NCBI GenBank assembly: GCA_016218815.1
Contig: JACRCX010000100.1
Location: 1-32,454 of the forward strand
Length of the DNA stretch: 32,454 nt
Reading direction: 5' to 3'
Origin: Deltaproteobacteria bacterium
GTDB taxonomy: Bacteria > Myxococcota_A > Polyangia > DRWM01 > JAAZOP01
Below are positions 6,431 to 14,367 of the stretch, in pieces (position 1 is the stretch's first letter; each line of letters begins with the position of its first letter). The translations under genes and the position numbers were made by a program. The notes under the pieces were generated by a model. The model ran no database searches, had not been told where the DNA came from, and saw only the letters and a list, made by a program, of their open reading frames with translations.

Positions 6431-9118
6431 CTACCGCTCGCCGCGGTGGCTGTCGGGATGCGGTACGACGTGGGTCAGGGGGCACTCCCTCTCGGCGGAG
6501 CCTTCGTGCGCGCGGGCATGGATGGCGGCGAGGGCGCGGGCCTGGGTGGAGTAGATGTTCGCGGCGCCGATGACGTCGTGGACGAGACTCTGCCGCAGGG
6601 CGTCCAGGACGTCGTCCTTGAAGCCGCTGAAGGAGACCTGGAGCTTCTGGGCGCGCAGGTAGTCGGTCAGCTCGCGCAGCATCTCCAGTCCCGCCGGGTC
6701 GATGGCCGTGATGCCATGGCCGGCGACGAACACGTGGCGCAGCTCGGGCATGGCCACGACGCGCTCCAGGATCTTCTCGAAGAGGTAGTGCGACGAGGCG
6801 ACGGTGAGGGCGCCGTCGAAGCGCAGGGCGAGGATGTGGCGGCAGGTCGCCAGGTGGTGGCGGTGGGCGTCGCGCAGCGACCCGTCAGCGTGGAGAGACA
6901 GCTCGGGGACGCGGGGCTTGAGCGGCTCGAACGGGCAGTCCTTCTCCTGCGACTTGAGATGGGCGGCGGCGAAGATCGCGGAGACCGCCAGCGCCTCGGT
7001 GCTGAAGAAGTTGGCGTCGCCGATCTTCTCGTACAGGCGGGTGCGCTGGAGGGTATCGAGGACCTGGTCCTTCATGCCGCTGAAGGACACGCCGTAGCCG
7101 GTCCGGCGGAGGCGTTCCACGAGGTTGGCGAGCATTTCCTCGCCGGAGGCATCGATCTCGTTGATGCTGTGGGCGGCCAGCACGACGTGGCGGAGCGACG
7201 GCAGCTCGGACACCATCTTGAGGACCTCGTCCTCCAGGTAGCTGACGCTGGCGAAGTTGAGCGGGCCGTCGAAGCGCACGACGGCGATGTGCTCGCAGCG
7301 GCCGAGCTTGTGGCGGACGAGATCGCGCAGCGAGCCGTCGGCGTGCAGGGACAGCTCGGCGATGCGCGGCCGCATCGTACGGAGGAGGTAGGCGCCGAGG
7401 GAGAGGGCGACGCCGGTGAAGATGCCCCATTCCAGGTGCGGTGCGACGTAGAGGGTGGCGGCGAAGGTCACGGCGCCGGTGACGCCGTCGAAGGGGCGGG
7501 CCTTCCAGGCGTGGACGAAGCCGTGGACGTTGAGCAGGCCGGCGACCGCCATCATGATCACGGCGGCCAGGACCGCTTGCGGCATGTGGTAGAGGACCGG
7601 CGTGAGGAAGAGCAGGGCGACGCCGACGACGACGCTGGCGGCGACGTTGGAGAGGCCGGTGGCGCCGCCGGCCTGGAGATTGACGGCCGAGCGGGAGAAC
7701 GATCCGGAGACGGCGTAGCCCTGGGAGACGAAGGCCACGGCGTTGGCCAGACCCTGGCCGATCAGCTCCTGGTTGGGGTCCAGGCGCTGCTTGGTGCGTG
7801 CGGCCATGGCCTTGGCGATGGAGATCGCCTCCATGAAGCCGAGGAGCGAGATGACGATGGCGGCGAAGAGGAGGCGCGGGGCGGCGTTCCAGTCGATGCC
7901 GGGGAGCGAGATGCCGGGAAGGCCGGCGGGGACCTTGCCGATCACCGCGCCCCCGCCGGTCATGACGAGCTTGCTCTCTTCGAGCTTCCCGTTGCCGACG
8001 CGGAGCCTCCAGGTGCCGTCGAGCCGGGCCTGCCCTTCGGGAACGTCGCCGGCGGGGTAGAAGCGCAGCCCCCCGGACGCGTCGCGTGCGGCGGCGAAAC
8101 GCATTCCGCGCAGCTCCTCGCGCAGGCCGGAGAGCGAGGCCGTCAGCTCGGCCACGCGCGCATCGATCAGGCCGGCTCGCTGGTGCAGGGGGAGGACGCG
8201 AGCGGGCACGGCGGCGACGAGGTCGACGCCGGCAGGCGGTTCCGCGACCAGCGAGCGTTCGGCGTGGCAGGCGGTGCAGACGGTCCCGCCGGAGGCGGGG
8301 TGGCCGGGTGGCAGTGCGGCGGGCCGGGCGCGGAGCTTCTCCAGGTCGTTCTTCTCGGCGGTCAGCCGGTTGAACTCCGCCACGGTCCGGCGCGCCTCGG
8401 GCGACTCGACCGAACCGAGCGCGGTGTGTTCGTCGTGCTGGAAGCCGACGGCCCAGGAGAGGACGGTGGTGACCACGACGGCGACGAGGACGCCCGGGAT
8501 CCGCCGATCGACCCTGCGCAGGCCGATCATGAGCGCGAAGGCCAGGGCGGCCATGCCGACGGTCGGCCAGTGCACGTAGTGCGTCGCGGCGACGATCACG
8601 CGCCAGACCGTCTCGTAGTGATGGTGCCCCTCGTCGACGGTGACGCCGAAGAGCTTCGAGAGCTGGGAGGTGGCGATGATCAGGGCGGCGGCGTTGGTGA
8701 AGCCGTTGACGACGGGATGGGAGAGGAAGTTGACGACGAGGCCGAGACGGAGGGCGCCGAGGGCGAACTGGAAGGCGCCGACGAGGAGGGCGAGGAGGAG
8801 GGCGTAGGCGACGTACTCGGTGCTGCCGGCGGTGGCCAGAGGAGCCAGGGCGGCGGAGGTCATGAGGGAGACGACGGCGACGGGGCCGGTGGCGAGCTGG
8901 TAGCTGGAGCCGAAGAGGGCGGCGACGATCGGCGGGAGGAAGGCGGCGTACAGTCCGCAGGACGGCGGGAGGCCGGCGAGCTGGGCGTAGGCCATCGACT
9001 GGGGGATGAGGACGAGGGCGACGGTGACGCCGGCGACGAGATCGGCGCGGAGGGTGGCGCGCGTGTAGCCGCCGCGGAACCAGCGAAGGAAAGGGAGCAG
9101 CCGCAACAGGGTCGACAT
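6431..9118 (-). CDS. SulP-family anion permease with c-type heme-motif insert and tandem STAS domains
   Basis: 895 residues from the chosen start. Residues about 25-225 are the first membrane half (DLVAGVTVALVLIPQSMAYA, then GPVAVVSLMT and HPVVNGFTNAAALI). Residues about 238-392 are an unusual hydrophilic insert with two coiled-coil-like stretches around GTVCTACHAE, a CxxCH heme-attachment motif at residues 281-285. The permease resumes at GKVPAGLPGISLPG, with the second half to about 578. Two cytoplasmic STAS domains follow, each introduced by the identical ELSLHADGSLRD (588-599 and 739-750) and each with the STAS loop (IDASGEEML, IDPAGLEML). SulP proteins move sulfate, bicarbonate or other anions; sulfate is attractive here because dsrAB is nearby. 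GGGAGGA precedes the ATG at 9118. An upstream ATG at 9157 would overlap the predicted -10 box and is disfavoured. Confidence 0.93.
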   Translation of the reverse strand: MSTLLRLLPFLRWFRGGYTRATLRADLVAGVTVALVLIPQSMAYAQLAGLPPSCGLYAAFLPPIVAALFGSSYQLATGPVAVVSLMTSAALAPLATAGSTEYVAYALLLALLVGAFQFALGALRLGLVVNFLSHPVVNGFTNAAALIIATSQLSKLFGVTVDEGHHHYETVWRVIVAATHYVHWPTVGMAALAFALMIGLRRVDRRIPGVLVAVVVTTVLSWAVGFQHDEHTALGSVESPEARRTVAEFNRLTAEKNDLEKLRARPAALPPGHPASGGTVCTACHAERSLVAEPPAGVDLVAAVPARVLPLHQRAGLIDARVAELTASLSGLREELRGMRFAAARDASGGLRFYPAGDVPEGQARLDGTWRLRVGNGKLEESKLVMTGGGAVIGKVPAGLPGISLPGIDWNAAPRLLFAAIVISLLGFMEAISIAKAMAARTKQRLDPNQELIGQGLANAVAFVSQGYAVSGSFSRSAVNLQAGGATGLSNVAASVVVGVALLFLTPVLYHMPQAVLAAVIMMAVAGLLNVHGFVHAWKARPFDGVTGAVTFAATLYVAPHLEWGIFTGVALSLGAYLLRTMRPRIAELSLHADGSLRDLVRHKLGRCEHIAVVRFDGPLNFASVSYLEDEVLKMVSELPSLRHVVLAAHSINEIDASGEEMLANLVERLRRTGYGVSFSGMKDQVLDTLQRTRLYEKIGDANFFSTEALAVSAIFAAAHLKSQEKDCPFEPLKPRVPELSLHADGSLRDAHRHHLATCRHILALRFDGALTVASSHYLFEKILERVVAMPELRHVFVAGHGITAIDPAGLEMLRELTDYLRAQKLQVSFSGFKDDVLDALRQSLVHDVIGAANIYSTQARALAAIHARAHEGSAERECPLTHVVPHPDSHRGER

Positions 9119-9156
9119 CTTCCTCCCGGCGCGTCCCCCCGGAAGCGTCGCGCGCA

Positions 9157-9186
9157 TTCATAGACCCGATCCGCGCCGCGGATCAA
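9157..9186 (-). promoter_or_regulatory. Predicted promoter of the SulP gene
   Basis: Minus strand TTGATC (9186-9181), 18-base spacer, TATGAA (9162-9157). The predicted transcript start near 9150 lies about 30 bases before the ATG at 9118 and rules out the longer start at 9157. It sits back to back with the candidate plus-strand promoter of the signalling operon. Confidence 0.5.
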
Positions 9187-9232
9187 AGCGCGACCGCCGA
9201 CCGGCCTGCCCTGCGCCGGTCGAGGGGCCGAC

Positions 9233-9262
9233 TTGCCTGGGCGACCGGGGGTGACGTAGGCT
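9233..9262 (+). promoter_or_regulatory. Candidate promoter of the signalling operon
   Basis: TTGCCT (9233-9238), 18-base spacer, TAGGCT (9257-9262), then 22 bases to the ATG at 9285 with AAGGGAG as ribosome site. The hexamers are partial matches in a GC-rich background, so this is tentative. It diverges from the SulP promoter. Confidence 0.35.
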
Positions 9263-9284
9263 CGACGAGCACGAAGGGAGAGCC

Positions 9285-10493
9285 ATGGCGGTCATCACGG
9301 TCTTCGGTGCCACGCACTGCCGCTCGGAGGAGGTCGTACGCGGCGTGGCGGAGCGGCTCGGCGTCAAGGTCGTGGACAACGCGGTGCTGCTGGCGCACGC
9401 GGCGCGGCGCTTCCAGCTCTCGGCGGAGCGGCTCGATCGCGCGATGCACGGCACGCGGTCGGTGTTCAACCGGCTGACGCGGGAGAAGGAGCGGGGCATC
9501 GCGTACCTGCAGTTCGGCCTGGCGGAGCTGGTGCAGCCGGACGGCGTGGCCTACCACGGGTTTGCCAGCCACCTGTTGCCGCGGAGCCTGACCCACGTCC
9601 TGCGGGTGTGCCTGGTGGCGAAGCTGGAGCACCGGGCGGCGACGGCGGCGGCGGCGCTGGGGGTGACGGTGCGCGAGGCGGAGAAGCTGCTGGCGAGGGA
9701 CGACGAGGCGGCGGCGCAGTGGACGTTGCACCTGTCGGGTCTGGGCCCGTGGAGCGCCGGGCAGTACGACATCGTGCTGCCGATGGACGCGACGCCGGTG
9801 GAGCGGGCGGTGGAGCTGATCGCGGAGAACGCGGCCAAGCCGGCGCTGCGGACGACGCCGCTGGCGCGCAAGGCGATGGACGACTTCCTGCTGTCCTGCC
9901 GCGTCAACGTGACGCTCGTGGACGAGGGGCACGACGTGGACGTGACGGCCGACGGCGACGCGGTGCTCCTGACGATCAACCGCTACGTGATGCGTCTGGA
10001 GCACCACGAGCGGGAGCTCGTGCGCATCGCCTCGCGCGTGCCGGGGGTCAAGAGCGTGACGACCAAGGTGGGTCCGCATTTCAGCCAGCCGAACATCTAT
10101 CCCAAGGCGGATTTCCTGCCGACCAAGATCCTGCTCGTGGACGACGAGAAGGAGTTCGTGGAGACGTTGTCCGAGCGACTGCAGACGCGGAACATCGAGT
10201 CGGCGATCGCGTACGACGGCGAGCAGGCGCTGGCCATCTTCCAGGACGACGCTCCGGAGGTGATGGTGCTGGACCTCAAGATGCCCGGCATCGACGGCCT
10301 GGAGGTGCTGCGGCGCGTCAAGCGGGACCACCCGGCGACCGAGGTCATCATCCTCACCGGTCACGGCTCGCCGGCCGAGGCGGAGCTGGCGAAGGAGCTG
10401 GGAGCGTTCGCATACCTCGAGAAGCCGGTCGACGTGGACGTGCTGGCCGACACGATGAAGGCGGCCTACCGGAAGATCGGCGAAGCCAAGTAG
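9285..10493 (+). CDS. Cytidylate-kinase-like / BON-like / receiver fusion protein
   Basis: 402 residues in three parts. Residues 1-195 look like the cytidylate-kinase-like family: it opens MAVITVFGATHC, and has LGVKVVDNAVLLAHAARRF, AYHGFASHLLPRSLTHVLRV and YDIVLPMDATPVERAVELI. The P-loop position (FGATHCRSEE) lacks the expected Gly/Lys residues, so ATP-dependent catalysis is doubtful. Residues 201-262 resemble a BON-type fold (VDVTADGDAVLLT, IASRVPGVKSVTTKV). Residues 280-397 are a complete receiver with acidic pair D286/D287, phospho-acceptor D330 (VLDLKMPG), TGHG and K380. First gene of the signalling operon, 7 bases before the next. It may be a phosphorylation-controlled nucleotide or ligand sensor; that is inference. 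Confidence 0.85.
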   Translation: MAVITVFGATHCRSEEVVRGVAERLGVKVVDNAVLLAHAARRFQLSAERLDRAMHGTRSVFNRLTREKERGIAYLQFGLAELVQPDGVAYHGFASHLLPRSLTHVLRVCLVAKLEHRAATAAAALGVTVREAEKLLARDDEAAAQWTLHLSGLGPWSAGQYDIVLPMDATPVERAVELIAENAAKPALRTTPLARKAMDDFLLSCRVNVTLVDEGHDVDVTADGDAVLLTINRYVMRLEHHERELVRIASRVPGVKSVTTKVGPHFSQPNIYPKADFLPTKILLVDDEKEFVETLSERLQTRNIESAIAYDGEQALAIFQDDAPEVMVLDLKMPGIDGLEVLRRVKRDHPATEVIILTGHGSPAEAELAKELGAFAYLEKPVDVDVLADTMKAAYRKIGEAK

Positions 10494-10500
10494 GCCCGCG

Positions 10501-12210
10501 ATGGCGCACGGAGTCGGCACGAAGGCGGCGGGGGAGCGGTCCCCGGAGCCGCTGCTGCACGAGCGCCGCTATCGCCGGCTGTTCGTGTCCGCCACGATCG
10601 CGATCGCCCTCACGGCGATCCTGCCGCTCATCGTGATGACCGTGGTGAACTACCTCCAGTACGAGGAGGCGTTCCACACGGAGATGACGCGGCCCATCGC
10701 GCGGCTCGTGGGCAACGCGAAGAAGTCGCTCGAGTTCATCCTCGCCGAGCGGCTCTCCGCCCTGGGGATGGTGATTCGCGAGCGCCCGCTGGACGACCTG
10801 CGGGATCCCGCGAAGCTGGGCGTGGTCCTGGCCAACATGAAGCATTCGTTCGGCGGCTTCGTGGACCTGGGCCTGATCGACGAGACCGGCCGCCAGGTCG
10901 CGTATGCGGGGCCGTACGACCTGCAGGGCAAGGAGTACCGCGGACAGGACTGGTTCGACGCCGTGCGGGTGCGGGGCGTCTACGTCAGCGACGTGTTCAT
11001 GGGCTACCGCAACTTCCCGCACTTCGTGGTGGCGGTGAAGGGGGACACGGCGCCGGCGGGCGCCTGGATCCTGCGGGCGACGATCGACACGGAGCTGTTC
11101 AACCGGCAGCTCGTGGCCGACGATCCGCGGAACGCGGGTGACGCCTTCGTCATCAACCGCGAGGGGGTGCTCCAGACGCCGTCCCGGCACTACGGCGCGG
11201 TGCTCGGGCGTTGGCGGCTGGCGGTGCCGCCGTATGCCCCGGAGGCGCAGGTGGTGGAGACGGAGGACGCGAGCGGCGAGCCGCTGATCCTGGGATACGC
11301 CTACGTCGAGGGCTCGCCGTTCATCGTGATCGAGCTGGGACGGCCCGGGACGCGGCAGGCGAGTTGGCTGGCGCTGCGGCGCAACCTTGTCCTGTTCCTG
11401 GTGATCAGCGTCGTGCTCATCGCGGCGGTCGTCGCCTGGGGAACGCGGCTGATGGTCCACCGCATCCGGGAGGCGGACGTGCGGCGGGCGGCGGTGTTCC
11501 ACAAGATGGAGTACACCAACAAGATGGCCGCCATCGGGCGCCTCGGCGCCGGCGTGGCCCACGAAATCAACAACCCACTGGCGATCATCGGCGAGAAGGC
11601 GGGGCTGATGAAGGACCTGCTGACGATGTCGCCCGAGCCGCCGTCGCCGGAGAAGCTCGTCGGACTGGCCGACTCGGTCCTCGGCTCGGTCGAGCGCTGC
11701 AGCCGGATCACGCACCGGCTGCTCGGCTTCGCCAAGCACATGGACGTGCGGCACGAGCGGATCGAGGTTGACCTGCTGTTGCGGGAGGTGCTGGGGTTCC
11801 TGGAGAAGGAGGCGTCGTACCGCGGGGTGAAGGTGGAGGTGGAGGCGTCACCGGGGGTGCCGGCGATCGAGAGCGACCGGGGGCAGCTCCAGCAGGTGTT
11901 CCTCAACATCCTGAACAACGCGTTCGCGGCGGTCGAGCAGGGGGGTCGGATCCGGCTCGCGGTGACGGCGGCGCCGGACGAGCAGGTGGCGATCGAGATC
12001 GAGGACAACGGCGTCGGAATCCCGGCGGAGAACCTGGCGCACATCTTCGAGCCGTTCTTCACGACCAAGAAGGGCCAGGGCACGGGCCTGGGGCTTTCCA
12101 TCACCTACGGCATCGTGGAGAAGCTGGGCGGGCGGATCGCGGTGCGCAGCGAGGTCGGGGAGGGAACGGTGGTGTCGGTCACGCTGCCGGTGCGCAAGGT
12201 ATACGCGTGA
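10501..12210 (+). CDS. Membrane sensor histidine kinase with periplasmic Cache-type sensor
   Basis: 569 residues. A membrane segment at about 27-50 (SATIAIALTAILPLIVMTVV) is followed by a periplasmic region of about 245 residues with double-Cache features (GLIDETGRQVAYAGPYDL, YRGQDWFDAVRVRGVYVSDV, FVVAVKG). A second membrane segment lies at about 296-317. The dimerization domain has H354 in GVAHEINNPLAIIGEKAGL. The ATPase domain shows the N box (FLNILNNAFAAVEQGG), DNGVGI, FEPFFTTK and GQGTGLGLSI. It should sense an extracytoplasmic small molecule and autophosphorylate H354. Candidate partners are the receivers encoded on both sides; its stop overlaps the next gene. The start lacks a clear ribosome site, fitting coupling to the gene 7 bases upstream. 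Confidence 0.93.
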   Translation: MAHGVGTKAAGERSPEPLLHERRYRRLFVSATIAIALTAILPLIVMTVVNYLQYEEAFHTEMTRPIARLVGNAKKSLEFILAERLSALGMVIRERPLDDLRDPAKLGVVLANMKHSFGGFVDLGLIDETGRQVAYAGPYDLQGKEYRGQDWFDAVRVRGVYVSDVFMGYRNFPHFVVAVKGDTAPAGAWILRATIDTELFNRQLVADDPRNAGDAFVINREGVLQTPSRHYGAVLGRWRLAVPPYAPEAQVVETEDASGEPLILGYAYVEGSPFIVIELGRPGTRQASWLALRRNLVLFLVISVVLIAAVVAWGTRLMVHRIREADVRRAAVFHKMEYTNKMAAIGRLGAGVAHEINNPLAIIGEKAGLMKDLLTMSPEPPSPEKLVGLADSVLGSVERCSRITHRLLGFAKHMDVRHERIEVDLLLREVLGFLEKEASYRGVKVEVEASPGVPAIESDRGQLQQVFLNILNNAFAAVEQGGRIRLAVTAAPDEQVAIEIEDNGVGIPAENLAHIFEPFFTTKKGQGTGLGLSITYGIVEKLGGRIAVRSEVGEGTVVSVTLPVRKVYA

Positions 12211-12605
12211 GCCGGAGAGGCGGGGTGCGTGCGATGCGGGTGTTGATCGTGGACGACGAGGAGGAGCTGGTCCGGGCGCTGGTGGAACGCCTGCGACTGC
12301 GAGGGATCGCGGCCGAGGGGGTGACGAGCGGGCGGGAGGCCATCGAGGCGGTCGGGCGGGAGGCCTACGACGTGGCGGTCGTGGACGTCAAGATGCCGGG
12401 GCTGGGCGGCCTGAAGGTGGCGGAGGAGCTGCGCGGTCGCCGGCCGCAGCTCGAGGTGATCTTCCTCACCGGACATGGCTCGGAGGAGGATGCCGAGGAG
12501 GGCCGCCGGCTCGGAGCGTTCGACTACGTGATGAAGCCCGTGAGCATCGATGCGCTGCTGCGCTCGGTCACGGCGGCGGCCGCGCGGGGGGGGAAGCCCG
12601 GATGA
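12207..12605 (+). CDS. Single-domain response regulator (receiver only)
   Basis: 132 residues from a GTG that overlaps the stop of the preceding kinase (GTGA). A start at the ATG at 12234, directly before MRVLIVDDEEEL, is also possible. It is a complete receiver: acidic residues DDEEE, phospho-acceptor D60 (VVDVKMPG), FLTGHG and K110 (YVMKPVS). Nothing but a short tail follows, so there is no DNA-binding or enzymatic output. It is translationally coupled to the Cache kinase upstream and to the degenerate kinase downstream (ATGA overlap), and is the likeliest direct target of the former. Probably a phosphorelay intermediate or a protein-binding switch. Confidence 0.92.
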   Translation: MSRRGGVRAMRVLIVDDEEELVRALVERLRLRGIAAEGVTSGREAIEAVGREAYDVAVVDVKMPGLGGLKVAEELRGRRPQLEVIFLTGHGSEEDAEEGRRLGAFDYVMKPVSIDALLRSVTAAAARGGKPG

Positions 12606-13327
12606 ACGCGCCCGACGGCACGGCCGACCGGGAGCCGGCGCTCGCCTTCTTCGGCGCGGCGAGCGCGGGGCTGTCGCACGAGATCAACAACGTGCTGGCG
12701 ATCATCAACGAGCTGGCCGGGCTGATCGGGGACGTGGTGGCCGCGGCCGAGCGGGCGGACGTGCGGGCGGACGGGGCGCGGTTGCGGGCCGTGCTGGAGC
12801 GGGTGAGCGCGCAGATCGCGCGCGGGAAGGAGCAGGTCAGGCTGCTCAACCGGTTCGCGCACAGCGTCGACGGTCCGACCGGCGGGTTGGACGGTAGCGA
12901 AGTGCTCTCGTTGGCGGTCGCGCTGGGCCAGCGGGCGGCACGGTTGCGGAAGGTCGCGCTGGCGACGGTGGCCGCGGAGGCGCCGCTCCGGCTGCCCGGC
13001 GGGGCTTTCGAGTTCCTGCACCTGTTCCACCGCAGCCTGGGGCTCGCGTTGGCCCGGGCGAAGCCGGGGAGCGGCGTCGAGGTCCGGGTGATCGAGGACG
13101 CGGGGGAAGCGGTCGTGCGGCTGGAGGTCGCCGAGTGCGCTCCGACGGCGGACGCGGCGTGGCCGGCCTTGCTGGCGGAGGCGATCGAGGTGGCGGCCCG
13201 TCACGGGGCCCGTCTTGACACGGTGCTGGAACCCGGACAGCCTGGACACGTGAGCCTGCGGCTGCCCGCGGCGCCGGGGGCGGGTCCGGCAGGGGAGGGC
13301 GGTCCGCGGGGCACGCGCGGAGCGTAG
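12602..13327 (+). CDS. Degenerate histidine kinase (H box kept, ATP-binding motifs lost)
   Basis: 241 residues. Residues 15-85 form a clear dimerization/phosphoacceptor domain: H26 in SAGLSHEINNVLAIINELAG, then a long helix ending LLNRFAHSV. The C-terminal half follows the layout of a HATPase domain, but at the N-box position it reads FLHLFHRSLGLALARAK without the catalytic Asn. No DxGxG, F box or GxGLGL loop is present. It cannot be expected to bind ATP. It may accept phosphate at H26 from a receiver, like a histidine phosphotransferase, or bind another kinase as an allosteric partner. Start overlaps the previous stop (ATGA); the next receiver gene follows after 19 bases. The C-terminal tail is Gly/Pro-rich. 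Confidence 0.85.
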   Translation: MNAPDGTADREPALAFFGAASAGLSHEINNVLAIINELAGLIGDVVAAAERADVRADGARLRAVLERVSAQIARGKEQVRLLNRFAHSVDGPTGGLDGSEVLSLAVALGQRAARLRKVALATVAAEAPLRLPGGAFEFLHLFHRSLGLALARAKPGSGVEVRVIEDAGEAVVRLEVAECAPTADAAWPALLAEAIEVAARHGARLDTVLEPGQPGHVSLRLPAAPGAGPAGEGGPRGTRGA

Positions 13328-13346
13328 GCGAGGCGAGGAGGAGGGG

Positions 13347-13778
13347 ATGTCGGGCGATCGGGTGCTGCTCGTGGACGACGAAGAGGAGTTCACGCGGGCG
13401 TTGGCCGAGCGGATGGAGGCGCGGGGGCTGCGCGTGGAGACGGCGGCGGACGGCGAGGCGGCGGTGGCGCGCGCGGCGGCGAGGTCGTTCGACGCCATCG
13501 TGCTCGACCTGTCGATGCCGGGGCTGTCCGGGATCGAGACCTTGCGTCGGTTGCGGGAGTCGAGCCCCGAGGTGCAGGTGATCCTGCTCACGGGGCACGC
13601 GACGGTGCAGACGGGCGTCGAGGCGATGAGGCTCGGCGCGCTGGATTTCGTCGAGAAGCCGGCGGACCTGGAGCAGCTCCTGGAGCGGATCGGCGAGGCG
13701 AGCGCGCGCAAGGCGATCCTGGTGGAGCGGCGTGCCGCCGAGGAGATCAAGGAGATCCTGGCCAAGAAGCCCTGGTAG
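13347..13778 (+). CDS. Single-domain response regulator with helical tail
   Basis: 143 residues, preceded by GGAGGAGG. Receiver with DDEEEF acidic cluster, phospho-acceptor D54 (IVLDLSMPG), LLTGHATVQTGVEAMRLGA and the conserved Lys in FVEKPAD. The last 25 residues are a charged helix (RKAILVERRAAEEIKEILAKK) with no recognisable output function. The switch region resembles NtrC-type receivers, but the ATPase and HTH parts of that family are absent. It lies between the degenerate kinase and another receiver gene, and probably relays phosphate or binds a partner protein. Confidence 0.92.
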   Translation: MSGDRVLLVDDEEEFTRALAERMEARGLRVETAADGEAAVARAAARSFDAIVLDLSMPGLSGIETLRRLRESSPEVQVILLTGHATVQTGVEAMRLGALDFVEKPADLEQLLERIGEASARKAILVERRAAEEIKEILAKKPW

Positions 13779-13875
13779 TCCGGACGCGCGCGGCCGTTGG
13801 ACGCCCCGGGCGGGCGGGTGGTAGGTTCGGCGGAGCCGCGCGGGAAGCGTGTCGGCGGCAGGGAGGGTGGGCGCG

Positions 13876-14367
13876 ATGTCGGAGAAGCAGATCCGCGTGT
13901 TGCTGGTCGACGACGAGGAGGAACTGATCGAGTACCTGTCGAAGCGGCTGCTGCGCGAGGGATTCACGGTGCGGGCGGTGACGAGCGGGCGGCTGGCGCT
14001 CGAGACGGTGGAGGCGGAGGAATTCGACGTGGCGGTCGTCGACCTCAAGATGCCGGGGATGGACGGCATCGAGGTGCAGCGCTTGATCAAGCAGAAGCGG
14101 CCGTTCCTGCAGACGGTGGTGTTGACGGGGCACGGTTCGCTGCAGACGGCGCTGGAGAGCGGGCGGCAGGACGCGTTCCGGTTCCTGCAGAAGCCCGCGG
14201 ACCACGGGGAGCTGGTGCAGGCGTTGCGCGAGGCGGCGGCGGAGAAGGAGCGGCAGATCATGGCGCGTTTCCGCGAGGAGATGCAGGAGATCGCCTCATC
14301 GGGCGCCAGTCCACGGGACATCGTGGTCCGCGTCGACGCGCTGCGCCGGAAGTTCGGGTTGTCGTGA
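13876..14367 (+). CDS. Single-domain response regulator with C-terminal helical extension
   Basis: 163 residues from the ATG at 13876, chosen over an in-frame GTG at 13849 because a GGGAGGG lies before the ATG and the receiver starts at once (IRVLLVDDEEEL). Phospho-acceptor D56 (VVDLKMPG), LTGHGSLQTAL and K106 (FLQKPAD) are all present. Residues 115-163 form a charged, probably coiled-coil extension (EAAAEKERQIMARFREEMQE) without a DNA-binding motif. Its stop overlaps the GTG start of the large kinase downstream (GTGA), marking the two as a coupled pair. It is preceded by a 97-base gap, the widest in the signalling run, so an internal promoter is possible. Confidence 0.92.
   Translation: MSEKQIRVLLVDDEEELIEYLSKRLLREGFTVRAVTSGRLALETVEAEEFDVAVVDLKMPGMDGIEVQRLIKQKRPFLQTVVLTGHGSLQTALESGRQDAFRFLQKPADHGELVQALREAAAEKERQIMARFREEMQEIASSGASPRDIVVRVDALRRKFGLS

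Noticed and set aside
9119..9157. SulP start at the upstream ATG (9157)
   Set aside because: No ribosome site, and it coincides with the predicted -10 box; the ATG at 9118 has GGGAGGA and gives a normal SulP N-terminus.
6161..9163. 1000-codon plus-strand open frame opposite the SulP gene
   Set aside because: A Gly/Asp/Glu/Val-rich composition without domains, fully antisense to a clearly conserved transporter; a GC-composition artefact.
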